Assembly: GCF_014696715.1 (NCBI RefSeq)
Contig: NZ_JACJQO010000005.1
Span: 868,001 to 932,000 of the forward strand
Direction: 5' to 3'
Origin: Pseudanabaena sp. FACHB-2040
GTDB taxonomy: Bacteria; Cyanobacteriota; Cyanobacteriia; Phormidesmidales; Phormidesmidaceae
Length of the DNA stretch: 64,000 nucleotides
The position numbers were made by a program, and so were the translations under genes. This document shows, in pieces, positions 8,656 through 18,591 of this stretch. Under the pieces are notes generated by a model. That model was not told the DNA's origin. It worked only from the letters and a program-made list of their open reading frames with translations, and searched no databases. How positions within the stretch are numbered: position 1 is the stretch's first letter; each line of letters opens with the position of its first letter.

Positions 8656-9441
8656 ATGATTAACGAAAACAGCGAAGTTATTCTTTCTGTGCGCAATCTG
8701 CACGCCGCAGTAGAGGGCACTGAAATCCTCAAGGGGTTCAACCTGGAGGTCAAAGCGGGAGAGATCCATGCCGTTATGGGCCTGAATGGCTCAGGCAAGA
8801 GCACATTTTCTAAGGTGCTAGCCGGACATCCTGACTATGAGGTGACAGCGGGTGAAATTGTCTTCAAGGGGCAAGACATCCTGGAGCTAGAGCCCCATGA
8901 GCGGGCCACCGCCGGGATTTTTCTGGCCTTTCAATATCCCCTAGAAATTCCGGGTGTGAGCAACCGAGACTTTTTGCGGGTGGCTTACAACGCCCATCGC
9001 AAGGCCCAAGGCGAAGAAGAAATTGACGTGTTTGATTTCGACGACCTGCTAGAAGAGAAGCTGGGTGTAGTAAAAATGGACCCCACCTTTCTTGATCGCA
9101 GCGTTAATGAGGGCTTCTCAGGCGGCGAGAAGAAGCGCAATGAGATTCTGCAGATGGCCCTTCTGGAGCCCACCCTATCTGTTTTAGATGAAACTGACTC
9201 GGGGCTAGATATCGACGCGCTGCGGATTGTCTCTGGCGGGGTCAATCAGCTAATTCGGCCTGATAATGCAGTGGTGCTGATTACCCACTATCAGCGACTG
9301 CTCAACTATATCGTGCCCGACTATGTCCATGTGGTAGACCAGGGCCGAGTGATTACCACAGGCGGTAAGGAACTGGCGATGGAGCTAGAGTCGCGCGGTT
9401 ACGAGTGGATTTTGGCAGAGAAGGCTGAGGCAGCGGTGTGA
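8656..9441 (+). CDS. sufC: SufC, ATPase of the Suf complex
   Basis: An ABC-type ATPase that drives conformational change in the SufBC2D scaffold. It has Walker A (GLNGSGKS), an ABC signature (SGGEKKRNE) and Walker B ([12 protein letters not shown]), all intact; the signature SGGEKKRNE and the DETDSGLD Walker B are SufC-specific. A GTG at 8638 lies in frame but inside the palindromic repeat, so the ATG at 8656 (about 261 residues) is preferred. The stop codon overlaps the sufD ATG by one base, showing translational coupling. Confidence 0.96.
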   Translation: MINENSEVILSVRNLHAAVEGTEILKGFNLEVKAGEIHAVMGLNGSGKSTFSKVLAGHPDYEVTAGEIVFKGQDILELEPHERATAGIFLAFQYPLEIPGVSNRDFLRVAYNAHRKAQGEEEIDVFDFDDLLEEKLGVVKMDPTFLDRSVNEGFSGGEKKRNEILQMALLEPTLSVLDETDSGLDIDALRIVSGGVNQLIRPDNAVVLITHYQRLLNYIVPDYVHVVDQGRVITTGGKELAMELESRGYEWILAEKAEAAV

Positions 9442-10787
9442 TGAGCATTCAGATATCTGAAACCCAACCCGGGCTGACTGCTGCCGAGAAGCGGGAGACT
9501 TACCTAAAGGCACTGCTGGCAACGGTGCAGGGCAGTGTTCCTGCAACTCTGGCGCTGCCGACTCTGCGCGGTGCGGCTGAGGCTTTGGTGAAAGAGCGGA
9601 GTTTTCCCTCATCACGGGATGAGGAGTGGCGCTTTACTGATCTGTCGGCGCTGCTGGAAATTTCCTTTGAGGCTACCAGTCAGGCGGCTACCGTTGGTCC
9701 GGAGAGTCTGGCTGCGGTGGTACTGTCCGAGTCTCAACAGGCTCGACTAGTCTTCGTTAACGGCCAGTACAACGCTGACCTATCGAGTACAGCAGGGCTG
9801 CCGGAAGGGGTTGTCGTGGGCAACTTGGCAGCACTCTATGCCCAAACTGACTGGCAGCAGAAAATTGATTCACGATTGGGTCAGCAGTCTGGCGGGCACG
9901 AAATTTTTACAGCTCTGAATACGGCAGGCTTTCAAGACAGTGCCGTAATCTGGGTGCCGCGCAACCAGGTCGTTGATACCCCTATTCAAATTATCTTTGT
10001 GTCGGTGCCGCAGCCGGAGTCTGTAGTTGCCCAGCCCCGCTGCTTGGTGGTAGCCGAAGCAGGCAGTGCCCTCGCCCTAGTTGAAGAGTTTTGGGGAGCC
10101 GCTAGCGGTAGCCATTTGACCAATGCCGTCAGCGAAATCTGGGTGGACGACAACGCCCAGGTCACCCATGTACGGGTGCAGCGGGAAGGGACGGACACGT
10201 TCCATATCGGCAAAACCGCCGTCACTCAAGGGCGCGATAGCCGCTACGCTGGCACAGCGATTTCCTTGGGGGCGCAGCTCTCTCGGCATCACTGGGAGAT
10301 GTACCAGGCGGGTGAGCAAACCGATACTAAGCTGTATGGGCTAAATGCGATCGCAAACACCCAAACCGCCGATACCCACAGCCTAATCGCCCTGGCCCAG
10401 CCCTACGGCACAGTCGATCAGCTGCACAAGAGCATTGTCGATGACCGGGCTCACAGCATTTTCAGCGGCATGATTGCCGTGCCCCAAGCGGCTCAAATGA
10501 CCAATGCCAACCAGCTCAACCGCAACCTACTGCTGTCTGATAAAGGTCGAGTAGACACCAAACCGCAGCTCGACATTGTAGCCGACAACGTCAAATGCTC
10601 CCACGGAGCCACTATTAGCCAGCTAGAGGCCGATGAGATCTTTTATCTGCAGAGCCGAGGCATCAACGCTGCTCAGGCCCAGCAGCTACTGATCTATGCC
10701 TTTGCAATGGAAGTAATTGACACTATTCCTGTGGAGTCGCTCAAGGCTGCTTTGACCCGTCAGGTCGCAGAACGAACGCCTGAGTAA
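9441..10787 (+). CDS. sufD: SufD, Fe-S scaffold complex subunit
   Basis: A 448-residue SufD, paralogue of SufB and partner in the SufBC2D scaffold. It shows the SufD-type N-terminus with the DEEWRFTDLSAL motif near residue 55, the beta-helix core, and the conserved C-terminal block with KCSHGATISQLEADEIFYL. The ATG overlaps the sufC stop (TGATG). Length and order sufB-sufC-sufD-sufS match other cyanobacteria. Confidence 0.96.
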   Translation: MSIQISETQPGLTAAEKRETYLKALLATVQGSVPATLALPTLRGAAEALVKERSFPSSRDEEWRFTDLSALLEISFEATSQAATVGPESLAAVVLSESQQARLVFVNGQYNADLSSTAGLPEGVVVGNLAALYAQTDWQQKIDSRLGQQSGGHEIFTALNTAGFQDSAVIWVPRNQVVDTPIQIIFVSVPQPESVVAQPRCLVVAEAGSALALVEEFWGAASGSHLTNAVSEIWVDDNAQVTHVRVQREGTDTFHIGKTAVTQGRDSRYAGTAISLGAQLSRHHWEMYQAGEQTDTKLYGLNAIANTQTADTHSLIALAQPYGTVDQLHKSIVDDRAHSIFSGMIAVPQAAQMTNANQLNRNLLLSDKGRVDTKPQLDIVADNVKCSHGATISQLEADEIFYLQSRGINAAQAQQLLIYAFAMEVIDTIPVESLKAALTRQVAERTPE

Positions 10788-10914
10788 CTAGATCGGCAAT
10801 CCCGCAGTCGCTGTCGCCTTGCCGCACTGCACTTCTCTAGCCTAGCCCCTACAGTGAAAGTAGCCCTGTCTCTGCCTAAACAAACCCTCTAACCCTCCGT
10901 TTCCCCCAGCCACT

Positions 10915-12186
10915 ATGACCCTCGCTCAGGAACTCACCCTCGCCACTAAAGTTCGCGCAGATTTCCCGATCCTGCACCAGCAGGTCAATGGCTATCCGCT
11001 AGTCTATTTTGACAATGCGGCGACCTCCCAAAAGCCGAGGGCGGTGCTAGATGCGCTGATGCACTACTACGGGCAGGACAATGCCAACGTCCACCGGGGC
11101 GTTCATGCTCTCAGTGCTCGTGCCACCGATGCTTACGAAAATGCTCGCGATAAGGTAGCGGCCTTCGTTAAAGCGGCCTCTAGAGATGAGATTGTCTTTA
11201 CCCGCAATGCCAGCGAAGCAATTAACCTGGTGGCCTATGCTTGGGGCATGAGCCAGCTGCAGCCGGGGGACGAGATCATTCTCTCGGTTATGGAGCACCA
11301 CAGCAATTTGGTGCCGTGGCAGTTCGTGGCTCAGCGCACGGGCGCGGTGCTCAAGTATGTGGGCCTGACAGCAACCGAAGAATTTGACCTAGACCAGTTT
11401 CGCCAGCTGCTCTCAGACAAGACCAAGCTGGTGACAGTTAACCACATTTCAAACACGCTGGGCTGCCTCAACCCGGTGCCTGAGATTATCGCCCTAGCCC
11501 ATCAGTTTGGAGCTAAAGTACTGATTGATGCCTGCCAGAGCGCTCCTCATATGCCGCTGGATGTGCAGGCGCTAGACTGTGACTGGCTCGTGGCCTCTGC
11601 TCACAAGATGTGCGGGCCAACCGGCATTGGCTTTCTCTACGGCAAACTGGACTTGCTACAGGCTATGCCGCCGTTTTTGGGGGGTGGGGAGATGATTGCT
11701 GATGTCTTTCTCGACCACTCGACCTATGCTGAGCTGCCCCACAAGTTTGAGGCGGGCACCCCTGCGATCGCAGAAGCCATTGCCCTAGGAGCCGCTGTCG
11801 ATTACCTCTCAGCCATCGGCATGGACAAAATTGCCGACTATGAGCACGAGCTAACGGCTTACCTCTACCAGGCCCTCAACAAGATCCCTCATCTGCGTCT
11901 CTACGGCCCCCAGCCCAAAGCCGACGGCAGCGGGCGGGCCGCCTTGGCCACCTTTACGGTAGACGGCGTTCACGCCCAAGACCTCTCGACGCTGCTAGAC
12001 CAGTCGGGGATTGCGATTCGCTCTGGGCACCACTGCACCCAGCCGCTGCACCGCATTTTAGAAGCTGCTTCTACAGCTCGGGCCAGCCTCTATTTCTACA
12101 ACACCAAAGAAGAAATCGATACCTTTGTAGCCACGCTCAAAGACACAATTGATTTCTTCGGCAGCGTCTTTGACGACGAAGACTAG
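10915..12186 (+). CDS. sufS: SufS, cysteine desulfurase
   Basis: A group II cysteine desulfurase of 423 residues that releases sulfur from cysteine as an enzyme persulfide for cluster building. The PLP lysine lies in [18 protein letters not shown], and the catalytic cysteine in [11 protein letters not shown] near residue 378. The N-terminal [11 protein letters not shown] motif is typical. It follows sufD after 127 bases without an obvious terminator, so it probably belongs to the same operon. No sufE is seen in the window. Confidence 0.96.
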   Translation: MTLAQELTLATKVRADFPILHQQVNGYPLVYFDNAATSQKPRAVLDALMHYYGQDNANVHRGVHALSARATDAYENARDKVAAFVKAASRDEIVFTRNASEAINLVAYAWGMSQLQPGDEIILSVMEHHSNLVPWQFVAQRTGAVLKYVGLTATEEFDLDQFRQLLSDKTKLVTVNHISNTLGCLNPVPEIIALAHQFGAKVLIDACQSAPHMPLDVQALDCDWLVASAHKMCGPTGIGFLYGKLDLLQAMPPFLGGGEMIADVFLDHSTYAELPHKFEAGTPAIAEAIALGAAVDYLSAIGMDKIADYEHELTAYLYQALNKIPHLRLYGPQPKADGSGRAALATFTVDGVHAQDLSTLLDQSGIAIRSGHHCTQPLHRILEAASTARASLYFYNTKEEIDTFVATLKDTIDFFGSVFDDED

Positions 12187-12321
12187 GATTTATGGGGGCT
12201 ACCTAATTTGAGGTTCAACCCGCTGCCTGCCGGTAATCCCTCCCTGTGACGGGGTTGTGGGTTGCTCAGGGCTTTCTATACTAAAAATAGTGAGTTTTGT
12301 GATTAGCTCCGCCAAAAAACC

Positions 12322-14859
12322 TTGATTCAACAGGAAACCCTTGAGCTTCTAGAGTGGGCTCGCCTCTGCCAGCATTTATCGACCTTTGCTTCGACCAAAC
12401 TAGGGGCGACCGCAGCCCGTCAGCTCAGGATTCCAACTACTCAGTCAGAGAGCGAGCATCTGCTTGAACTGACCCGCGAAGCCTATCGGCTGGATGGGAA
12501 AACAAATTTGAGCTTTTCAGGCGTGCAGGACATTGGCGATGCGCTAGAGCGGGCTGAGCGTCAGGGATTGCTCAGTGGCGAGGAGCTGCTTGCGATCGCA
12601 ACGACCCTCAACGGAGCCCGACAGCTGCGCCGCATGATAGATGCTCAGGAAGACTTGCCCGTCCTACAAGCCCTGGTAGCAGACCTGCGAACTTACCCTG
12701 AGCTAGAGCAGGAAATTCATCGCTGCATTGATGATCGAGGCGATGTCGCTGACCGGGCCAGCCCTAAACTGGCAGGCATTCGAGAACAGCTCAAGGCTAG
12801 CCGCAACGAGATTTATCAGAAGCTTCAGCGCATTCTGCAGCGCCATGCTGGAGCCGTGCAGGAGCAACTCATCACCCAGCGGAGCGATCGCTTCGTCATT
12901 CCCGTTAAGGCCCCTCAAAAAGACGCCATTCCCGGCATCGTCCACGATGCCTCTACCAGCGGCCTGACTCTATTTGTCGAGCCGCACAACGTTGTGGAGT
13001 TGGGCAACCGCTTGCGGCAACTGCAGCGGCAGGAACGGGCTGAGGAAGAAATTGTCCTGCGTGAACTGACAGCCCAAGTCACGGTCGTTCAGCCTGAGCT
13101 AGAGCAGCTGCTAGTCATCGTCACTACGCTGGATCTGGCCACCGCCCGCGCCCGCTACTCCTACTGGCTAGAGGGCAATGCTCCTCGCTTTATTGCTCCC
13201 GACGAGCAGGCCACCCTACGCCAGCTCCGCCATCCCCTGCTGGTCTGGCAGCAGCGCCACGAACAGGGGCCTGCCGTAGTCCCTATCAACGTCATCGTCA
13301 AACCCCACCTGCGCGTTGTCGCCATTACCGGCCCCAACACTGGCGGCAAAACCGTCACCCTCAAAACCTTGGGCCTAGCAGCGCTAATGGCCAAAGTCGG
13401 CCTGTTTATCCCCGCCCGCGAACCCGTAGAAATTCCCTGGTTTGACCAGGTGCTTGCCGACATCGGCGACGAGCAATCCATCGAGCAAAGCCTCTCTACC
13501 TTCTCTGGCCACATCCGTCGCATTAGTCGGATTCTAGAAGCCCTTCAGCCTTCTAAACCTCCCCTAGAGAACGAGTCACAGACCCCGCTTCTACAGGGTC
13601 CACCCTCCTCATCTTCCCCATCAGAGGCGCAATCCCAGGTCGGATCCCTACAAGATTCCCCCACCACCCCACCTGTCCTCCCCTCCCCGCGTCCTCCCCT
13701 CCCCGCGTCCTCCCCCACCAACACCCTCGTCCTCCTTGACGAAGTCGGAGCTGGCACCGACCCCTCCGAAGGCAGCGCCCTAGCCGCATCCCTGCTGAGA
13801 CATCTAGCAGACAAAGCTCGGCTCACGGTCGCTACTACCCACTACGGCGAACTCAAAGCTTTGAAGTATCAGGATGAGCGCTTTGAAAACGCCTCAGTCG
13901 AGTTTGATGACGTGACGCTGTCGCCCACTTACCGATTGCTCTGGGGCATTCCGGGCCGATCCAATGCGCTGACCATCGCCCAGCGGCTAGGCTTAGACGC
14001 TGCCATCGTCGAAGCTGCCAGAGAACAGGTTGGCATGAGCAATCAGGAAGATGTGAACCAGGTGATCGCCGGGCTTGAGGCTCAGCGCAAGGTTCAGGAA
14101 GACAAGGCCAGCGAAGCCGCCAAGCTGCTAGCCCAGGCCGAAAAGCTCCACAATGAGGTGTCTCACAAAGCGCAGATGCTGAGGGAGCGCGAGCGCGACC
14201 TGCAGCAGCAGCAGGAAAAGGCCATTCAGCAGGCCATCCACCAGGCCAAAGACGAAATCGCCAGGGTAATTCGTCGCCTGCAGCAGGGCGATGCTACGGC
14301 TCAAGCGGCCCAAAAAGCGACAGATGCCGTCAATGCCATCGCTGGTAAGCATCTGCCTACCCGTCAAGCTACCCCCAAACCCAAGCCTGGGTTTAAACCC
14401 AAGGTGGGCGATCGCATTCGCATTCCCAGCCTGGGCCAAACAGCAGAGGTGCTAACAGATCCTGATGAAGACGGTAAGCTGACAGTACGCTTTGGCCTGC
14501 TCAAGACCACGGTGAGCCTAGCAGATATCGAGTCGCTGCACGGAGAAAAAGCCGAACTGCCGGTTAAGCCCAAACCTCAGGACAGCGTCCCCGTTGCCCA
14601 AGCGGCTCCACCGGCTCCAGCCGTGCGTACCTCTCGCAACACTTTTGATATTCGAGGGATGCGAGTTGCTGAGGCAGAATCGGTGTTGGAAAATGCGATC
14701 GCAACTGCCAACAGAGCCATCTGGATCATCCACGGGCACGGTACAGGCAAGCTAAAGCGAGGCGTTCACGAGTATCTCCAGCGCCATCCCCAAGTGCAGC
14801 GATTTGAGGCAGCGGAAGCTACTGATGGGGGTACTGGCGTTACCGTCGCCTACGTATAG
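12322..14859 (+). CDS. mutS2: MutS2 with a proline/serine-rich insertion in the ATPase
   Basis: A MutS-family protein of the MutS2 branch (845 residues; usual length about 780-800), known to act on branched DNA and, in Bacillus, collided ribosomes. Walker A is at 337-344 (GPNTGGKT), the signature region at about 390-397 (LSTFSGH) and Walker B at about 468-473 (VLLDE). A coiled-coil arm and a C-terminal Smr nuclease domain (FDIRGMR, then HGHGTG) follow. Residues about 411-466 are a low-complexity Pro/Ser insert between signature and Walker B. The start is TTG, with no better upstream codon. ATPase residues outside the insert look intact. Confidence 0.94.
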   Translation: MIQQETLELLEWARLCQHLSTFASTKLGATAARQLRIPTTQSESEHLLELTREAYRLDGKTNLSFSGVQDIGDALERAERQGLLSGEELLAIATTLNGARQLRRMIDAQEDLPVLQALVADLRTYPELEQEIHRCIDDRGDVADRASPKLAGIREQLKASRNEIYQKLQRILQRHAGAVQEQLITQRSDRFVIPVKAPQKDAIPGIVHDASTSGLTLFVEPHNVVELGNRLRQLQRQERAEEEIVLRELTAQVTVVQPELEQLLVIVTTLDLATARARYSYWLEGNAPRFIAPDEQATLRQLRHPLLVWQQRHEQGPAVVPINVIVKPHLRVVAITGPNTGGKTVTLKTLGLAALMAKVGLFIPAREPVEIPWFDQVLADIGDEQSIEQSLSTFSGHIRRISRILEALQPSKPPLENESQTPLLQGPPSSSSPSEAQSQVGSLQDSPTTPPVLPSPRPPLPASSPTNTLVLLDEVGAGTDPSEGSALAASLLRHLADKARLTVATTHYGELKALKYQDERFENASVEFDDVTLSPTYRLLWGIPGRSNALTIAQRLGLDAAIVEAAREQVGMSNQEDVNQVIAGLEAQRKVQEDKASEAAKLLAQAEKLHNEVSHKAQMLRERERDLQQQQEKAIQQAIHQAKDEIARVIRRLQQGDATAQAAQKATDAVNAIAGKHLPTRQATPKPKPGFKPKVGDRIRIPSLGQTAEVLTDPDEDGKLTVRFGLLKTTVSLADIESLHGEKAELPVKPKPQDSVPVAQAAPPAPAVRTSRNTFDIRGMRVAEAESVLENAIATANRAIWIIHGHGTGKLKRGVHEYLQRHPQVQRFEAAEATDGGTGVTVAYV
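13552..13719 (+). repeat. Low-complexity insertion inside mutS2
   Basis: This 168-base, in-frame stretch encodes about 56 mostly Pro, Ser, Gln and Thr residues. It includes a 16-bp direct repeat GTCCTCCCCTCCCCGC at 13675-13690 and 13691-13706 with a partial third copy. Such CCTCCCCGCGTCC strings are typical of intergenic simple repeats in filamentous cyanobacteria, so the segment looks like intergenic-type repeat DNA that has become coding. Confidence 0.75.
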
Positions 14860-15480
14860 GCTGCTTCAGTTCTACACCGGAACTTCAAACTTATCAGCAC
14901 TCTTTAGAGATAAAAAATGTCTCCTCTCTGGTTAGGACAAGCGCCTAACCTAGCTTCAAAAAATAAGCGTTCCAGGTAAGTACAACTCCTCGCGGAAACA
15001 CCCTGCCCTCGACCATAGATAGAGGGCAATAGTTCCTTATACCGCTCTCTAAGTCTTCTGATCAGACCCCTCAAATCGACCTGCTTAGGTAGTTTGCCCA
15101 CAATTTCAAAGTAGGCTTTATACTAGATGGGTATCTTTTATTTAGTTCAAATTAGTTCATCATCCTGTACTCTTTATCAAATACTTAATCAGCGTGAAAA
15201 CTATTCTTACTGATAACCGAGAAGTTATTGAAAACTGATAAAAACAAAGTTTACCGTCCTGAAACTAGTTCCTAGTCAAAGGATTAGTTTGCCGATTTTG
15301 ACTTTATAAGCCGGAACTGCTCTGAGTCCGACCTATTTAATCAAGACAGTTTTCCGGCTTTCCGGAATATTTTGTGTTTCTACACCATTTAGGGTTTATC
15401 AACTCTGAGCAGCAGCCTTCTGTTTTATCAGGTGCTCTGCAAACTTACTCATTAAACTTATTGCTTATTGCACAGTGTTT
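14860..15480. other. 621-base intergenic region before the LabA-like gene
   Basis: This is mostly AT-rich DNA with no recognisable gene. A leftward open frame (14904-15101, 65 residues, GTG start, opening KLPKQVDLRGLIRRLRERYK) has a protein-like charge pattern but no family I recognise; it may be a gene remnant. Near the right end, AAGCCGGAACTG (15308-15319) can pair with CAGTTTTCCGGCTT (15347-15360) through 12 pairs with a 2-nt bulge. That could be a terminator or a leader structure for the next gene. Confidence 0.4.
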
Positions 15481-16008
15481 ATGCCAAGTCATCATTTACT
15501 TAATCGCCTCTCCATATTTGTTGACGGAAACAATATGTTTTACGCCCAGCAAAAGAATGGATGGTTTTTCGATCCAAAACGTGTGCTGGAGTACTTTGCT
15601 GGGGAGAAAAGCGGGCTGAGTCTGGTCAATGCCTTCTGGTACACCGGCTTAAAAGATCCGCAAGACCAACGCGGCTTCCGCGATGCGCTGATTAGCCTCG
15701 GCTATACAGTCCGGTACAAAATTTTGAAGGAATACTACGACGATACTTCTGGGCGCTACTCTCAAAAAGCCAACCTAGACATTGAAATTGTTGTAGACAT
15801 GTTTAATACCGTTGAACAGTATGACCGGGTAGTTCTGTTTAGTGGCGACGGTGATTTTGAACGAGCGATTGAGCTACTGCGCTCGAAAAATACTCACATT
15901 ACCGTAGTCTCCACTGAAGGTATGATTGCTCGAGAACTGCGCAACGCTACCGACCGCTATATCGATCTCAACAATGTTCGTGCCTCTATTGAGAAGCTAG
16001 ACAACTGA
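15481..16008 (+). CDS. NYN-domain protein of the LabA/DUF88 family
   Basis: A 175-residue PIN-like NYN domain protein. VDGNN (residues 14-18) carries the first acidic residue; KANLDIEIVVDM and LFSGDGDFERAIELL supply the others, so the metal-dependent nuclease fold looks complete. LabA and its paralogues in Synechococcus act in negative feedback of the circadian clock output, and other family members have no known role. A GTG two codons upstream is possible; ATG 15481 is preferred. The gene stands alone after a long AT-rich leader. A CikA-like kinase elsewhere in the window makes a clock link tempting but it remains inference. Confidence 0.85.
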   Translation: MPSHHLLNRLSIFVDGNNMFYAQQKNGWFFDPKRVLEYFAGEKSGLSLVNAFWYTGLKDPQDQRGFRDALISLGYTVRYKILKEYYDDTSGRYSQKANLDIEIVVDMFNTVEQYDRVVLFSGDGDFERAIELLRSKNTHITVVSTEGMIARELRNATDRYIDLNNVRASIEKLDN

Positions 16009-16366
16009 AAGGCCTCCTTGCCTGGTGCTCCCATTAAGAGGAATAAAAACCTTTTAAGCAGCTAGGCAAGCAGGAATTTTCGTTCAGCCTTAGACTCAAA
16101 TTAAAACTCAGAACCACTCTCCAACTGACCTAGAAAAACGCCGAGGGGGCGCAGAGGCCTGCGCCCAATGCTGCATTTGTAGTGTTAATAGGAAGTGATA
16201 GAACCGTTTTAGCAGCCCTCGTTTGACTGCCTACCAAAAACCCCAGTAGAGAGCGAAAACCACGTTCCTACTGGGGCTAATTAAAGATAGGTAGAAGGCC
16301 TGTTTGGATTTCTTGACCTAACGCAGAACGAACTTACAAGCAGTGTTTTAAGCGGTGCCTTGAAGC
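16009..16366. other. Intergenic region between convergent genes
   Basis: No gene is seen. A short GC-rich stretch around 16140-16170 and the leftward terminator at 16236-16276 are the only visible structures. Confidence 0.5.
16236..16276 (-). terminator. Rho-independent terminator for the metallopeptidase gene
   Basis: On the minus strand, CCCCAGTAG (complement of 16268-16276) pairs with CTACTGGGG (complement of 16241-16249) over 9 bp around an 18-nt loop and is followed directly by TTTTT. It lies about 90 bases beyond the stop of the leftward metallopeptidase gene. Confidence 0.75.
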
Positions 16367-17047
16367 CTAACTGCGGCGAGAAACTAAAAAAACGTAGTAG
16401 AGCAGGTTGAGGGCTGCATAAAAAGCGGTAGCAACGTAGGTCCAAGCTGCTGCTTGCAAAACTGCCTTAGCCCCCCGATTCTCTTCTCCCTGCAAAATCC
16501 CCATCTCATCGATCAGTCTCAACGCCCGTTTAGAAGCATCAAACTCAACGGGAAGCGTGACCACGTGAAACAGCAAGACCGCTGCAAACAAAAGAATTCC
16601 TAGCCAGGCCAATCCTGTTAGCTGAAGAAACAGCCCTGCCAGGATCAAAATAGGTCCAAGCCGAGAACCCAGGTTGACCGCCGGCACCATAGCTGCCCGG
16701 AAGTTCATGAAGGTGTAACCCTGGTAGTCTTGCAGCACATGGCCGCACTCATGAGCAGCTATAGCCGCTGCTGCCAGAGAACTAGAGCCATAGATTCCCT
16801 GGGAAAGCCGAACGGTTTTAGCCCTGGGGTCGTAGTGGTCGGTTAGTTCACCTGCCACAGGCTCAACGCGAACATCGCGAAGATTCATCTTTTGAAGAAT
16901 GGCTTGAGCTACCTGCGCTCCTGTCATGCCAAGAGTAGACTGAACCTGGGAGTAGCGACGGTAAGTCCCTTTGACCTGGCTCTGCGCCCAGAACATGAAC
17001 GCGATGCCAGGAATAATCAGCAGAAAATAAAAGGGATCGAAATACAT
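16367..17047 (-). CDS. YugP-type membrane zinc metallopeptidase
   Basis: A 226-residue membrane protein of the neutral zinc metallopeptidase family that includes Bacillus YugP. The first helix starts at residue 7 (FLLIIPGIAFMFWAQ); the zinc motif HECGH is at 99-103, followed by two or three hydrophobic helices (about 120-165 and 200-222). The downstream glutamate ligand is probably in VEFDASKRAL (about 166-176). The substrate is unknown. It lies 76 bases downstream of the anti-sigma factor gene on the same strand, so it may share its transcript. Confidence 0.9.
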   Translation of the reverse strand: MYFDPFYFLLIIPGIAFMFWAQSQVKGTYRRYSQVQSTLGMTGAQVAQAILQKMNLRDVRVEPVAGELTDHYDPRAKTVRLSQGIYGSSSLAAAAIAAHECGHVLQDYQGYTFMNFRAAMVPAVNLGSRLGPILILAGLFLQLTGLAWLGILLFAAVLLFHVVTLPVEFDASKRALRLIDEMGILQGEENRGAKAVLQAAAWTYVATAFYAALNLLYYVFLVSRRS

Positions 17048-17123
17048 GAGCCCAGTTAGATCTAGAAGACAACTGCACTATCTGTGCTATTGGCGATCAT
17101 AGCCAAAAGATAGGCAAGCTTGT

Positions 17124-17714
17124 TTAAAGTTCAGAACCAGTGGGTAAAGAGAGTCTTCTTTGTTCAGCCCCTAAGATTTCAGTGGTAGTAGACATAGGAG
17201 AATCTTGGGGAATTGGGAAGGCAGGCTCATCGAGAGTAATCTGGAGCACGTCTCCACTGGCCACAGAATCACTCGGAACCGACGCCCACTGCAGCCAGGA
17301 TTGATTTGGCCTAAAAACTCCAGAGAGTAAACCCAAAGCTCCAATAGCCAAAACACCAGCTCCCGCCATGCAGGTCGTTCGAAAGCGCTTATTCAAGCTG
17401 CTGAAAACACCTGCTAGAGTTTCGTCGGAGGTGTAAGTAGGCTCAACCGGGCTAGATTTAAGGCCCTGACGAAGCTGCAGTAGCCGGTTGTAAAGACACT
17501 TAGCACTGGGATCGTGAGCAAGCCAGCTGTTGACGAGTTGACGTTCGTGAGGAGTAACCTCACCGTCTAGGTAGGCACTAAGAAGTTCAAAGCGATCTCG
17601 TTTAATCACATCCAGATCCCTTGATAATTCAAAGGGTTGAGCAGAATAGGGTGAATGGTCCGGATGAGGGTAATGCTGACGAGGAAAGTTGGACGGACAA
17701 GAGGAAGTGGTCAT
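17124..17714 (-). CDS. Membrane anti-sigma factor for the adjacent sigma factor
   Basis: A 196-residue protein with an N-terminal anti-sigma domain (DRFELLSAYLDGEVTPHERQLVNSWL, about 40-75), a single hydrophobic segment near 115-133 (AGVLAIGALGLLSGVF) and a C-terminal extracytoplasmic tail. The HxxxCxxC zinc motif of ZAS anti-sigmas is missing: the expected CxxC position reads SAKCLYNRL, so it is a zinc-free variant. It lies 211 bases downstream of the sigma factor gene on the same strand, the usual arrangement for a sigma/anti-sigma pair. Assignment rests on that context plus the domain pattern. Confidence 0.8.
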   Translation of the reverse strand: MTTSSCPSNFPRQHYPHPDHSPYSAQPFELSRDLDVIKRDRFELLSAYLDGEVTPHERQLVNSWLAHDPSAKCLYNRLLQLRQGLKSSPVEPTYTSDETLAGVFSSLNKRFRTTCMAGAGVLAIGALGLLSGVFRPNQSWLQWASVPSDSVASGDVLQITLDEPAFPIPQDSPMSTTTEILGAEQRRLSLPTGSEL

Positions 17715-17925
17715 GCCAGGAGCGCTACCAATGAGGCCAACAATCTAGACTCAAACCGACAATGTCAGGTAGAAGCACACTGAAAGTGGAGGTGATCCCG
17801 CCAAGTCTTCTAGACACTGCCGATTTTGATCATAATCGGAACCTCGAAAAAGCGGTATTGCTTCCTAGGATTAGTTTTGTTGCACCCGAAGAAAGAGCTG
17901 CACCCCAGCCAAAAATGTGGCCTGG

Positions 17926-18591
17926 TTATAGCCTGGGCTGATCACCCAGATACCCCTGCAGGTCGCTCTGTAGCCGCTGCCGAGCGCGGGCAATGCGAGA
18001 CTTGACCGTACCCAAGGAGACGCCGGTTATCTCGGCAATTTCTTCGTAGGCTAGCCCTTGGATTTCGCGCAGAATAATAGTGGTGCGGAAAACATCTGGC
18101 AATTCAGCAATAGCCTGCTTCAGATGGTCGTAAAACTCCTGAGTCATCATGGTGTCGACTGGGCTAGGCTCGGAGGTAGGCACATCCCAATCAACTTCAC
18201 CGTCTTCTACGGTGCGGGGGGCGTCTAGCGACAGCATTGTTTCTACCCGCTTACGCTTTCGCAGCTCGTCGTAAAACAGGTTTGTAACGATACGCCCTAG
18301 CCAGCCTTTGAACTTGTTAGGATCGTTTAGGCGACGGATATTACGGTAAACCCGAATCCAAACTTCTTGAGCTAAATCAGAGCGATCTGACCAGTCAGGA
18401 GCTAGATGGTAGAGCAGCTTATCGACATGGGTCTGGTAGCGCCGTAGTAGCTCAGCAAAAGCTACTCGGTCGGGCCGTAGGTGTTCCTGACAGAGAAGCA
18501 CCAGTTCAGAGTGGGAGAGTTGGTCAGGCGCAAGGGTGCCAGTCGTTGTCGTGACTGAAAATGGCCAGGACGTAGAAATTGATTGACTCAT
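17926..18591 (-). CDS. sigG: ECF-type sigma factor, SigG-like
   Basis: A 221-residue RNA polymerase sigma factor of the ECF group. Region 2 is at about 50-125 (DLAQEVWIRVYRNIRRLNDPNKFKG, with the -10 recognition helix) and region 4 at about 160-210 (GLAYEEIAEITGVSLGTVKSRIARAR). A short acidic linker lies between. In Synechocystis the matching sigma factor is SigG, encoded next to an anti-sigma factor as here. An envelope or oxidative stress role is inferred from the ECF class and the membrane anti-sigma partner. Confidence 0.9.
   Translation of the reverse strand: MSQSISTSWPFSVTTTTGTLAPDQLSHSELVLLCQEHLRPDRVAFAELLRRYQTHVDKLLYHLAPDWSDRSDLAQEVWIRVYRNIRRLNDPNKFKGWLGRIVTNLFYDELRKRKRVETMLSLDAPRTVEDGEVDWDVPTSEPSPVDTMMTQEFYDHLKQAIAELPDVFRTTIILREIQGLAYEEIAEITGVSLGTVKSRIARARQRLQSDLQGYLGDQPRL

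Noticed and set aside
13545-13826. Antisense open frames in the mutS2 insert
   Set aside because: They are a product of the low-complexity GC-rich DNA on the other strand.
14904-15101. Leftward 65-codon frame with a protein-like start
   Set aside because: No recognised family, GTG start without a clear ribosome binding site; noted under the intergenic entry as a possible remnant.
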